55,013 bases of DNA from Aquimarina aquimarini (lineage in GTDB: Bacteria; Bacteroidota; Bacteroidia; Flavobacteriales; Flavobacteriaceae). The notes beneath the pieces are model-generated. The model searched no databases, was not told the origin of the DNA, and saw nothing but the letters and a program-made list of their open reading frames with translations. Each line of letters opens with the position of its first letter. Position 1 is the stretch's first letter. Where the stretch lies: assembly GCF_900299535.1 (NCBI RefSeq), contig NZ_OMKE01000021.1:1-55013 (forward strand). The letters run 5' to 3'. Below, piece by piece: positions 9,074 through 18,200 of the stretch. The position numbers and the translations under genes were made by a program.

Positions 9074-9838
9074 ATGAGACGTGGTGGTTTAAAAATCAGA
9101 ATTCTTATAGGGTTAGCAATTGTAGCTTTTGCTTTTTTCAAAAAATGCAATAACAAAACAATGAACCCCTATACAGATCGAGTACAAAATATAAATATGA
9201 CTAGCGATCAGGAAATTGCTATCGGATTACAAAGCGCCCCTCAAATGGCGCAACAACACGGTGGTTTATACCCTGATCAAAAACTACAAAATTATATTGA
9301 TAAGATTGGTAACAAACTGGTCAATTCGAGTATAGCAAAGCAGACTCCTTATAAATATGAATTTCATTTATTGTCTGACCCTAACACCATTAATGCTTTT
9401 GCATTACCTGGAGGTCAAATATTTATAACATATGCCCTGTTATCCAAATTAGAAAATGAAGACCAAGTTGCTGGCGTATTAGGTCATGAGATTGGTCATG
9501 TTCTTGGTCGACACTCTGCAGAGAGAATAGCAGAACATGAATTCTGGAAAACTATATCTACAGGAGCTTCGGTTGGTGCAGATGCAGGAGGTATTGTAAA
9601 TAGTATTGGTCAAAATGTATTATTAGGCAATGGTCGTGATGATGAGTTAGAAAGTGATAACCTAGGAGTATTATTCATGATTAATTCTGGATACAATCCT
9701 GAAGAAATGATTGGGGTAATGAAAATTCTGAAAGCTGCTGGAGGGCCAAATCGTACTCCTGAGTTTCAAAGTACACATCCCGATCCAGAAAATCGAATAG
9801 AAAAAATAAAAGAAGCTATACAAGAACATCGTAAATAA
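9074..9838 (+). CDS. M48 family metallopeptidase
   Basis: This 254-residue protein has one N-terminal membrane-anchor segment (~8-22) followed by an M48 peptidase domain. The zinc motif HEIGH is at 138-142, preceded by the usual NAFALPGGQIFIT (107-119), with ELESDNLG further on supplying the third ligand. Family members (BepA/LoiP-like) act in the periplasm on misfolded or envelope proteins. The N terminus is not a lipobox, so it is probably membrane-anchored with the catalytic domain outside the cytoplasm. It is a single gene with its own promoter box and a strong terminator after it. Confidence 0.88.
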   Translation: MRRGGLKIRILIGLAIVAFAFFKKCNNKTMNPYTDRVQNINMTSDQEIAIGLQSAPQMAQQHGGLYPDQKLQNYIDKIGNKLVNSSIAKQTPYKYEFHLLSDPNTINAFALPGGQIFITYALLSKLENEDQVAGVLGHEIGHVLGRHSAERIAEHEFWKTISTGASVGADAGGIVNSIGQNVLLGNGRDDELESDNLGVLFMINSGYNPEEMIGVMKILKAAGGPNRTPEFQSTHPDPENRIEKIKEAIQEHRK

Positions 9839-9840
9839 AA

Positions 9841-9880
9841 AAATGCTGTTTGTTTCTTTAAACAAACAGCATTTTTTTAT
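9841..9880. terminator. Bidirectional terminator between convergent genes
   Basis: A 15-bp inverted repeat (9841-9855 with 9860-9874, 4-nt loop, core GCTGTTTGTTT) is flanked by an A-run on the left and a T-run on the right. It can end both the M48 gene (+) and the ankyrin gene (-). Confidence 0.85.
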
Positions 9881-9900
9881 TAAAACTAATTAAGGAGATA

Positions 9901-10287
9901 TTATGACATCTCTTTTAGAAGAGCAATTGCCTCCTTGGCGTTTGATAATTCTGCAAATTTCATTGCAGTATACCCTTTAGCATCTTTCGTTTTTACATTA
10001 GCTCCTTTTTTTATAAGCATTTTAATAATTTCTGTACGGTTGTATCGTGCAGCATACATAAGCGGTGTCATCCCATCTGATTTTTGGTTTACATTGCTTC
10101 CGTATTCGATTAGTTTTTTTACCATTTCTACCTCTCCTTTTACAATTGCCATACAGAATGGACTAGTGCTATAAGAATTTAGTTCGTAATTGTGATGAGA
10201 ATCCGAAACTATCTTTGTTTCTTTATTAGCAAAACTAATAGTAGTAACACACATAATTAGTAAGGTTGCAAAAATTGTTTTTTTCAT
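9901..10287 (-). CDS. Exported ankyrin-repeat protein (copy 1)
   Basis: This 128-residue protein has a signal peptide (MKKTIFATLLIMCVTTISFA). About two and a half ankyrin repeats follow: PFCMAIVKGEVEMVKKLIEYG, then DGMTPLMYAARYNRTEIIKML and DAKGYTAMKFAEL. Ankyrin repeats bind proteins; the partner is unknown and no enzymatic domain is attached. It is a close paralogue of the next - strand gene (10498-10881), with the phrase GMTPLMYAARYNR identical, so the pair arose by tandem duplication. A terminator lies between the two genes, so they are probably transcribed separately. Confidence 0.85.
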   Translation of the reverse strand: MKKTIFATLLIMCVTTISFANKETKIVSDSHHNYELNSYSTSPFCMAIVKGEVEMVKKLIEYGSNVNQKSDGMTPLMYAARYNRTEIIKMLIKKGANVKTKDAKGYTAMKFAELSNAKEAIALLKEMS

Positions 10288-10433
10288 GATGAATTGATTT
10301 TTAATTTATTTTGATTGACGTATTATAGGTAAGACATCTATCTTTTATACTTTGTTACAGCCATCATATCAAATAACATAATTTTAACCTTTTCTCTTAA
10401 AACGAACTTTGCATTTACAAGAAATCATAAAGC

Positions 10434-10468
10434 AAAAAAAATCCGCTAAACATTAGATGTTTAGCGGA
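10434..10468 (-). terminator. Rho-independent terminator of ankyrin gene copy 2
   Basis: A perfect 12-bp stem with a 3-nt loop (10442-10453 with 10457-10468, core CCGCTAAACAT) is followed, reading the - strand, by a run of T (10434-10441 are A on the + strand). It sits 30 bp after the stop of the gene at 10498. Confidence 0.85.
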
Positions 10469-10497
10469 CCCACATATTTAGATTAATTACGAAGGTT

Positions 10498-10881
10498 TTA
10501 CTTCGCTTTAAGCTCCATCAATAAAGATTTTGCATCTTCGGCACCAGAAATTTCTGCATATTTCATTGCCGAATACCCTTTATCATTTTGGGTAGAGATT
10601 TTAGCGCCATTAGCAACTAAAAGTTTAATTATTTCTAACCGGTTGTAACGAGCAGCATACATAAGTGGTGTCATTCCTTCTGAGATTTTATTTACTTCAG
10701 AACCTAATTCAACCATTTTTTTAACCATTTCATAGTCTCCTCTTACAATTGAAATACAAAAAGGAGAAACATTAGTGATTTCTGTTTTGGCAACCTTATA
10801 GCTACTCAGATCTTTTACCGGGTCAATTGCAAAAACAAGACTGACCGTCATACACATTACTAAAATTGAAAGCTTTTTCAT
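10498..10881 (-). CDS. Exported ankyrin-repeat protein (copy 2)
   Basis: The frame is open upstream to 10938, but the ATG at 10881 is chosen because it begins a normal signal peptide (MKKLSILVMCMTVSLVFA) and gives 127 residues, equal to copy 1. Ankyrin repeats follow the same layout: PFCISIVRGDYEMVKKMVELG, GMTPLMYAARYNRLEIIKLL and NDKGYSAMKYAEI. It is a paralogue of the 9901-10287 protein. The location is probably periplasmic. Function is unknown; peroxide-resistance roles proposed for some periplasmic ankyrin proteins cannot be assumed here. Confidence 0.85.
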   Translation of the reverse strand: MKKLSILVMCMTVSLVFAIDPVKDLSSYKVAKTEITNVSPFCISIVRGDYEMVKKMVELGSEVNKISEGMTPLMYAARYNRLEIIKLLVANGAKISTQNDKGYSAMKYAEISGAEDAKSLLMELKAK

Positions 10882-11194
10882 TTGTTTTTTACTTTTACAA
10901 TGTTTATTTATTAATTGTGTTTTAATTTGACAGCGCAAATAAATTACATTATTCTTACAAAAAACACATAAATCTTAAGAATAACTTATTTTTAACCTTA
11001 CATACACAAATTCGTTAATGATTTCACAAAAACTACATTTTAAACAATGTTTTCAAAACATATAATTTACATAGGATTAATCATTGCTTTTGTATGCTCT
11101 TTCCTGAAATTGTAACTTTGTTTCTTGTTTCATTTTTTAAAAATTTTAGAAACAAAATAATAACCAACCAAAAACTTAATTTTAAGAGTACATT
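10882..11194. other. Divergent intergenic region, 313 bp
   Basis: This region separates the ankyrin gene (-) from gpmI (+). The right half holds the gpmI promoter. A near-match to the -7 box on the - strand lies around 10937-10944 but lacks a partner TTG at a good distance. No RNA gene was seen. Confidence 0.5.
11090..11120 (+). promoter_or_regulatory. Bacteroidota-type promoter of gpmI
   Basis: TTG at 11090-11092 and TAACTTTG at 11113-11120 are separated by 20 nt, an exact consensus pair. This gives a leader of ~70 nt before the ATG at 11195. Confidence 0.7.
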
Positions 11195-12712
11195 ATGAAT
11201 AAAAAAGTAATCCTAATGATTCTAGATGGGTGGGGTACATCTCCTGACCCAAAAGTATCGGCTATCGATCATGCCAACACTGAGTATATTGATAGTCTAT
11301 ACTCAACATACCCTAATGCTTCTTTACGCACAGATGGTCTTCATGTAGGGCTACCAGATGGGCAAATGGGAAATAGTGAAGTAGGACATATGAATCTGGG
11401 AGCTGGTAGAATTGTTTATCAGGATTTAGCCAAAATCAATATTGCAGTAGAAAACAATACTCTTAAAGATGAGTCTACACTCAAAGATGCTTTTCGCTAT
11501 GCAAAAGAAAACAATAAGAACATTCATTTACTAGGCTTAGTAAGCGATGGCGGTGTTCATTCTCACATCAACCACATCAAAGGATTGCTTGATGCTGCAC
11601 ATTCTTATGAGCTAGACAATGTTTTTTTACATGCCTTTACCGATGGTCGTGATGTAGATCCTAAATCAGGAAAAAAGCATATTGAGAATATTCAAAATCA
11701 TATGACTAAAACGACTGGTAAACTAGCTTCTGTAATAGGTCGTTATTATGCTATGGACAGAGATAAAAGATGGGAGCGTGTAAAATTAGCTTACGATCTC
11801 TTGGTGAATGGTGTCGGAGAATCAAGTACAGATGCATTAAACAGTATCCAAAATAGTTACAATAATGATATTACTGATGAATTTATCAAACCTATTTTAC
11901 TAGAGGAAAACAATGCTCCTGTAGCTACAATACAGAATGATGATGTTATAATTTTCTTTAACTTTAGAACAGACCGTGGACGAGAATTAACAGAAATGCT
12001 TTCTCAAAAGGATATGCATGAGTATAACACTCATAAATTACCCTTGTATTATGTTACCATGACAAATTATGATGAAAATTTTGAAGGGATTAATGTCATC
12101 TATAATAAAGATAACATCACCGAAACACTGGGGGAAATTATTTCTAATGCAGGAAAGACCCAAATTAGAATTGCAGAAACCGAGAAATACCCACATGTTA
12201 CCTTCTTTTTTTCAGGAGGGCAAGAAGAACCTTTTGAAGGAGAATCCAGAATACTACGCAACTCTCCAAAAGTAGCCACTTATGATTTACAACCAGAAAT
12301 GAGCGCCTACGAATTAAGAGATGCTTTGGTACCAGAATTACAAAAAGCAATGGTTGATTTTGTGTGTTTAAATTTTGCTAATGGAGATATGGTTGGTCAT
12401 ACTGGTGTAATGGATGCTGCAATCAAAGCCTGTGAAGCAGTAGATCAATGCGTAAAAGATGTCGTAACTGCAGGCCTAGAAAATCAATACTCTATCATTC
12501 TTATTGCTGATCATGGTAATTGTGAGACGATGATTAACCCAGACGGCACACCACATACTGCGCATACCACTAATCCCGTTCCTTTTATTATGATTGATAA
12601 TGAGAAGATTGATGTAAATAATGGTGTTTTAGGAGATATTGCTCCTACAATTTTACACCTTATGGGAATTAAAAAACCAGAAGCAATGACTCAACACTCA
12701 TTATTAAAATAA
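11195..12712 (+). CDS. gpmI: 2,3-bisphosphoglycerate-independent phosphoglycerate mutase
   Basis: This 505-residue protein has the usual length for GpmI, which interconverts 3- and 2-phosphoglycerate in glycolysis using two Mn2+ ions. Motifs seen are LDGWG (10-14, metal ligand Asp11), GNSEVGHMNLGAGR (59-72, phosphorylated Ser61), SDGGVHSH, FTDGRD and, near the end, ADHGNCE and PHTAHT, which complete the metal site. It is cytosolic. A consensus promoter precedes it, and the thioredoxin-like lipoprotein gene starts 48 nt after its stop, so the two may be cotranscribed. Confidence 0.97.
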   Translation: MNKKVILMILDGWGTSPDPKVSAIDHANTEYIDSLYSTYPNASLRTDGLHVGLPDGQMGNSEVGHMNLGAGRIVYQDLAKINIAVENNTLKDESTLKDAFRYAKENNKNIHLLGLVSDGGVHSHINHIKGLLDAAHSYELDNVFLHAFTDGRDVDPKSGKKHIENIQNHMTKTTGKLASVIGRYYAMDRDKRWERVKLAYDLLVNGVGESSTDALNSIQNSYNNDITDEFIKPILLEENNAPVATIQNDDVIIFFNFRTDRGRELTEMLSQKDMHEYNTHKLPLYYVTMTNYDENFEGINVIYNKDNITETLGEIISNAGKTQIRIAETEKYPHVTFFFSGGQEEPFEGESRILRNSPKVATYDLQPEMSAYELRDALVPELQKAMVDFVCLNFANGDMVGHTGVMDAAIKACEAVDQCVKDVVTAGLENQYSIILIADHGNCETMINPDGTPHTAHTTNPVPFIMIDNEKIDVNNGVLGDIAPTILHLMGIKKPEAMTQHSLLK

Positions 12713-12760
12713 GTGAAGTGTTATATACTGAAACCTGTTTTATATAATTATAGTATCTGT

Positions 12761-13312
12761 ATGAAAAGAATACTTTTTATTTTCGTTTTGATCCTTACAA
12801 GTTCTTGTTCGAGCTCTAAGGTCATCAATGCATCTACCAATAATGTAGATTCTGCAAAAACACCAGAAAATCCCGAAATCCTTGTTGGAAAACACAATCG
12901 TAGCGCTCTAGAACAAGAGCCATATAGCAGTTGGTTTAACACAAATTATAAGGAGTATTCTTTTGATACAGCAACAGTCAAAAAACTATCTCCCTATCTT
13001 AAAAATATAACTATTAAGGCTTTTATGGGTACTTGGTGTGGTGATAGTAAAAGAGAAACTCCTGCTTTTTATAAAATATTAGATAATGCATCTTTTGATT
13101 TTGAAAACCTTGAATTAATCACTGTATCAAAAGACAAAGACACTCCTCAAGGTTTTGAAAAAGGTGCAAATATTATGAGAGTTCCAACTTTTATCTTTTA
13201 CAAAGATGGAAAAGAAATAGGGCGTTATGTAGAGTTTGCCAGAGAAACTCTTGAAAAAGATATCCTTGCAATTGTATCTAATCAATCATACAAACATTCT
13301 TATGAAGATTAA
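12761..13312 (+). CDS. Thioredoxin-family lipoprotein with CGDS active site
   Basis: The frame can be extended back to a GTG at 12713 touching the gpmI stop, but the ATG at 12761 is chosen because it starts a lipoprotein signal with lipobox LTSSC (Cys16). The protein is 183 residues. A thioredoxin fold spans ~85-175: FMGTWCGDSKRETPAF at the active site, and RVPTFIFY with the cis-Pro loop. The second active-site Cys is replaced by Ser (CGDS), so it cannot perform ordinary dithiol exchange with this pair alone. It is membrane-anchored facing the periplasm or surface. Confidence 0.85.
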   Translation: MKRILFIFVLILTSSCSSSKVINASTNNVDSAKTPENPEILVGKHNRSALEQEPYSSWFNTNYKEYSFDTATVKKLSPYLKNITIKAFMGTWCGDSKRETPAFYKILDNASFDFENLELITVSKDKDTPQGFEKGANIMRVPTFIFYKDGKEIGRYVEFARETLEKDILAIVSNQSYKHSYED

Positions 13313-13397
13313 TGATTTCTTGCACTATATAAGAACACGTTAAAACTATCATACCTATCTAATTAGAACGATTAAATCTTAAAATAGACCCTATCTA

Positions 13398-13431
13398 TTG
13401 AGCAGAACAAGTATTATTCTTTGTAAATTTG
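13398..13431 (+). promoter_or_regulatory. Bacteroidota-type promoter of map
   Basis: TTG at 13398-13400 and TAAATTTG at 13424-13431 are separated by 23 nt. Transcription would start near 13435, which rules out a TTG start at 13429 and supports the ATG at 13465. Confidence 0.6.
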
Positions 13432-13464
13432 CCTTCTTTTATTACCGATATTGTATATAAGCTT

Positions 13465-14283
13465 ATGATTATTACCAAAACACGTGAAGAAATAGAATTA
13501 ATGCGCGAGAGTGCATTGATTGTCTCTAAAACATTAGGAATGTTGGCCTCAGAGGTAAAACCTGGTGTAACTACGCTACAATTAGACAAACTTGCAGAAG
13601 AATTTATAAGAGATCACGATGCTATCCCTGGTTTCTTGGGACTATACGATTTCCCAAATACGCTATGCATGAGCCCTAATGCTCAAGTAGTTCATGGTAT
13701 CCCCAATAACACTCCTCTAGAAAATGGTGACATCATTTCTATAGACTGTGGTGCTATCAAAAATGGTTTTTATGGAGATCATGCGTATACATTTCCAGTA
13801 GGTGAAATATCTGAAGAAATAGAACGCTTGCTTCGTATTACCAAAGAATCTCTATATGTTGGTATTGCAGAATTCAAGGTAGGAAAACGAGTGGGTGATG
13901 TTGGCTACGCTATACAAAAATTCACAGAAGATGCAGGATATGGAGTTGTAAGAGAACTTGTTGGTCATGGCTTAGGAAGAAAAATGCATGAAGATCCCGA
14001 AATGCCAAACTATGGCCGTCGTGGTAAAGGAAAAAAGTTTATTGAAGGTATGGTAGTTGCCATTGAGCCAATGACCAATATGGGAACGCACCGAATCAAA
14101 CAATTAAAAGACGGTTGGACTATCCTCACTGCAGATGGTAAACCTAGCGCTCATTTTGAACATGATGTGGCTATAATAGATGGAAAACCTGAAATACTAT
14201 CTACTTTTAAATATATCTATCAAGCATTAGGAATAGAGTCTAATGAAGAAGATGCTTTTAGACAAGAGTTGCTATCTGTTTGA
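13465..14283 (+). CDS. map: Type I methionyl aminopeptidase
   Basis: This 272-residue protein removes the initiator Met from new proteins. The five metal ligands of the pita-bread fold are present as Asp94, Asp105, His168, Glu201 and Glu232, in the contexts ISIDCGA, GDHAYTF, VGHGLGRKMHEDP, VVAIEPM and HFEHDV; His77 (VVHGIPN) is also kept. The frame reaches a TTG at 13429, but that lies inside the promoter, so the ATG at 13465 is used. A methyltransferase gene follows after 47 nt. Confidence 0.96.
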   Translation: MIITKTREEIELMRESALIVSKTLGMLASEVKPGVTTLQLDKLAEEFIRDHDAIPGFLGLYDFPNTLCMSPNAQVVHGIPNNTPLENGDIISIDCGAIKNGFYGDHAYTFPVGEISEEIERLLRITKESLYVGIAEFKVGKRVGDVGYAIQKFTEDAGYGVVRELVGHGLGRKMHEDPEMPNYGRRGKGKKFIEGMVVAIEPMTNMGTHRIKQLKDGWTILTADGKPSAHFEHDVAIIDGKPEILSTFKYIYQALGIESNEEDAFRQELLSV

Positions 14284-14330
14284 TTTATGGCCCTACACAG
14301 CTTTAAGTCTGTTTTGGATAAAACTACACA

Positions 14331-15098
14331 ATGAAAAAACTCTTTAAGTTTATACTAAATAGTATTCCACGCCCTCTATTAATTCGATTGAGCTATTTGG
14401 TACGTCCATTAATATCTCTCTTATTAAGAGGTACAACCTATACTGATCCTATTGATGGTAAAAGTTTCTCTCGGTTTTTACCTTATGGGTATGGTACACA
14501 AAGAGATAATGTACTCTCACCTTCTACATTATCACTAGAACGCCATAGATTACTTTGGTTATTCCTGAAAAACGAAACTGATTTTTTTACTTCTCCTGCA
14601 CAAGTACTTCACTTTGCACCTGAGCAAGCTTTTTATAAAAAATTCAGAAACCTGAAAAATCTAAAGTACACTACTACCGATCTTAACTCTCCTCTAGCAG
14701 ATATTAAAGCTGATATTTGTAATCTTCCTTTTGAAGATAATAAATATGATATTATTTTTTGTAATCACGTTTTGGAGCATATTCCTGATGACACCAAAGC
14801 AATGCAAGAACTATTAAGAGTATTAAAACCTGGTGGCATGGCAATTCTACAAATCCCTCAGGATTTAAGTCGCGCTACTACTTTTGAGGATGACACTATT
14901 ACTGATCGCAAAGAACGAGCCCGAATATTTGGACAATATGATCATGTAAGAGTATATGGTCGTGATTATTTTGAAAAACTCAGATCCATTGGTTTTAAGG
15001 TTGATGAGATCGACTACACTCAAACCTTATCTAAAGAAGAAGTTACCAAATATTGCTTAGCTTCTGGAGAAATACTTCCTGTTTGTTATAAACTGTAG
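14331..15098 (+). CDS. Class I SAM-dependent methyltransferase (type 11)
   Basis: This 255-residue protein has a Rossmann-type methyltransferase core at ~90-190. The SAM-binding first strand reads VLHFAPEQAF (a Gly-poor variant of motif I). It is followed by TTDLNSPLADIKADICNLPF, then DIIFCNHVLEHIPDD and [13 protein letters not shown], the usual methyltransferase_11 pattern. The N terminus (1-35) is basic and partly hydrophobic, perhaps membrane-associated. The substrate cannot be predicted. It lies 47 nt after map and may share its transcript. Confidence 0.85.
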   Translation: MKKLFKFILNSIPRPLLIRLSYLVRPLISLLLRGTTYTDPIDGKSFSRFLPYGYGTQRDNVLSPSTLSLERHRLLWLFLKNETDFFTSPAQVLHFAPEQAFYKKFRNLKNLKYTTTDLNSPLADIKADICNLPFEDNKYDIIFCNHVLEHIPDDTKAMQELLRVLKPGGMAILQIPQDLSRATTFEDDTITDRKERARIFGQYDHVRVYGRDYFEKLRSIGFKVDEIDYTQTLSKEEVTKYCLASGEILPVCYKL

Positions 15099-15298
15099 TT
15101 CTACATAAAAAAAGCAATATCTTCCGTCATTGGTTTCAAAAAAAATCTAGTATTTTACCCTAATTTTCTTATTTCTAAAAATTTTCCGCTAATAAAAGAA
15201 CGCCTGTAATAAACTTTAACCATATTTATTATAATTATTATCCTCGCAAAAATTATCATTTTTACGATCTTTGAGATTAATTGTATAGGCCTATTTTT

Positions 15299-18200
15299 AT
15301 GAACCGCACTCCATTTCTATTTTCTATACCAATCATATATATCCTTCTCTACCTGCTATCTCCTTCATCTATAATTGCACAAGGTACTAATATAGCTTCT
15401 ACGTATATCACTAAAGCAGATAGCTTATTAACCCTTAGAGAATCAAATAGCGCTCTCAAGTACTTCAACAAAGCACTTGTTATTTATAAACAAGCAAATA
15501 CTCCTGAGCAAATAGCAAATTGCTATGCCAAAATTGCTACAACCCACAATAGTAATTACAATTTTGACCAAGCCCTACAAAATGCTGAAAAAGCACTCAC
15601 TATACGATTAGGTATTTTTGGCAATTCTCATAGACAAGTAGCCTCTTCTTATACTAGTATGGGGCATATTTATAAAAATCAAGATGAGTTTGAAAAAGCA
15701 ATGGAGTATTACCAGAAAGCTTTGGCAATACAATTAAAGGTTTTAAAACAGGGAGCTCCTCAAATAGGAGATTCTTACCATAACATTGGTACAATACATC
15801 ATGTTCTTGCAGAATATGATAAAGCACTACAACATTACCAAAAAGGACTAGCAATACGCATCAATACTTTTGGTAAAAAGCATGAAAAAATAGCAGACAG
15901 CTATATCGATATTGGCACCACCAATTACCATCTTGGGAAACTTCCTCTTGCTTTAGATTACTACCATAAAGCATTACAGACAAGAACTACCATTTTTGGA
16001 AAAACTAGTCCAGAAGTAGCCTTTTGCTATCATCATATAGGAAATATTCTTGCAAGACAAGATAACTACGACAAGGCAATAAAACACCAAAAAAAGGCAT
16101 TATCTATTATGATAGATACCTTTGGAGAGCATCACCCTAATACTGCTTTATGTTATGAAAGCCTTGGGGTAATTCAACTATCCAAAGGGAAAAATGACAC
16201 AGCTTTATTATATTCTAAAAAAGCTTTAGCAATATTGTCTTCTACATTAGGAAAAACACATACCAAGATTGCTGACATATATATTGATATAGGGTATGCA
16301 TATTACAAAAAGGGATTGTATAAATTATCTTTAAAATGTTACAACAAGACTTTAGCGATTATTAAAAAAAAATTCAAAAAGAAACATCCTTTTCTGGGAA
16401 GTTGTTATGGCCACATTGGACTTTCCTATCAACTAAAAGGAGAATATGATAATGCAATAATTTATTACAAAAAAGTGATAGTCAGTTTTATATATTCTTT
16501 AGGAGAAAATCATAGTGCCGTAGCACGTACCTATAATAATATGGCTAATACCTATAAAGCAAAAGAAGAGTACGATGTGGCGTTATCCTATTATCAAAAA
16601 GCAATACAAATACGTGTTAATTCTATTGGAGAATATCATTCAGATATTTCCGCATCATATCTAGACATTGGGAGGTTATACGCTGAAAAAAAAGAATATA
16701 ATATTGCCTTAAACTATTATCAAAAAGCTTTAAAAATACAAGAAAAATTACACAGAGGGCATTTCTATTACATTTGTGATATTTATAATGCCATAGCAGA
16801 TACATATGCCAAACAAAAAAAGTACGATACAGCTTTAGAATATCTACATAAAAGCATTTCTATTAGACTACAAACAGACGGAAAGCACCATCCTAGAACT
16901 GCAAAATCGTATAATCAGATTGCAGAAGTATATCATCAAATCAAAAAATATGATGAAGCTATATTATATTATGACAAGGCGATTACTGCAAATGAGCTCC
17001 CTGATAAAACTCTAAGCAATAAAAGCAAAACAACTTTTGATACGTACCTAGACACAAATGCCTTATTAGCTAGCTTACATGGCAAAGCAACTATTTTGCA
17101 AGAACAATACAAACACACCAACCACCCAACCGCACTAACAGCAAGTATCAATAACTACAAAAAAGCAGATACTTTGATTCACTATATCCGACAACGTCTA
17201 CATACTTATAGTGATAAGCTTACTTTTGCTAAACAAAGTAAGAAGGTATATACAGATGCTATACAAGTACATATACTACAATATCAAGTTAATCAACAAC
17301 AACAATCTCTAGAACAGGCATTTTATTATGCTGAAAAAAGTAAGGCAAACACCTTACAAGGGTTACTGGCAGAATCCAACGCTAAAAACTTTGCAGGATT
17401 TCCAAAAAAAATTCTTGACCTAGAGAGAAACTTAAAGTCTGAACATGCTTTTTATACCTCAGAGATTATAAATAAACGATCAGAGAAAAGCAAAGACACT
17501 GCTATGATCACTTCTTATGAAAATCATTTATTTGATATTACTAAAAAACAAGATTCACTAACCAACGTTGTAGAAAACAATTACCCTAAATATTATCAAT
17601 TAAAATATCAAAACAATACCCTTACTGTTGATGATATTCAGAATAATCTGGACATGAACACAACATTGTTAGAGTATTTCTATACAGATAGTATTTCGTA
17701 TGTATTTACGATTTCTAAACACAACATAGCGGTACAACCATTGACTACAACAACCTTACTTTCTAATATAAAAAAACTTAGAGAATCGATTATTAAACAA
17801 AAGATACAAGAATACAAAAGCATTAGCCATACCGTATATAACCAAATCATTGCTCCTGTTGCAGATAAACTTGTAGGTGAAGAAATTATTATGATTCCAG
17901 ATGGCCCTCTTTGGCATTGTAATTTTGAGTTACTACTTACTCAAAAAGATATATCTAATAATCCTGCGATTTTATCCTATTTACTCAAAGATTACGCAAT
18001 TTCATATGCCAATTCAGCAAATGTATTATTTGGATTGAATACAATAAATTCCGCATCAAAAAAACGACAAAAATGTCTTGCCTTTTCTTTTTCAGACATT
18101 ACTACACTGGATACAAACACAATGAGTTTGGCAACCTTAAGAGATAGCCAAGAAGATTTACCTGGTACTCGTAAAGAAATCAAAGCGATTGCCGATATTA

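Noticed and set aside
12713..12760. Upstream extension of the thioredoxin-like gene to a GTG touching gpmI
   Set aside because: The extension puts 16 non-signal residues before a good lipoprotein signal peptide; ATG at 12761 is better.
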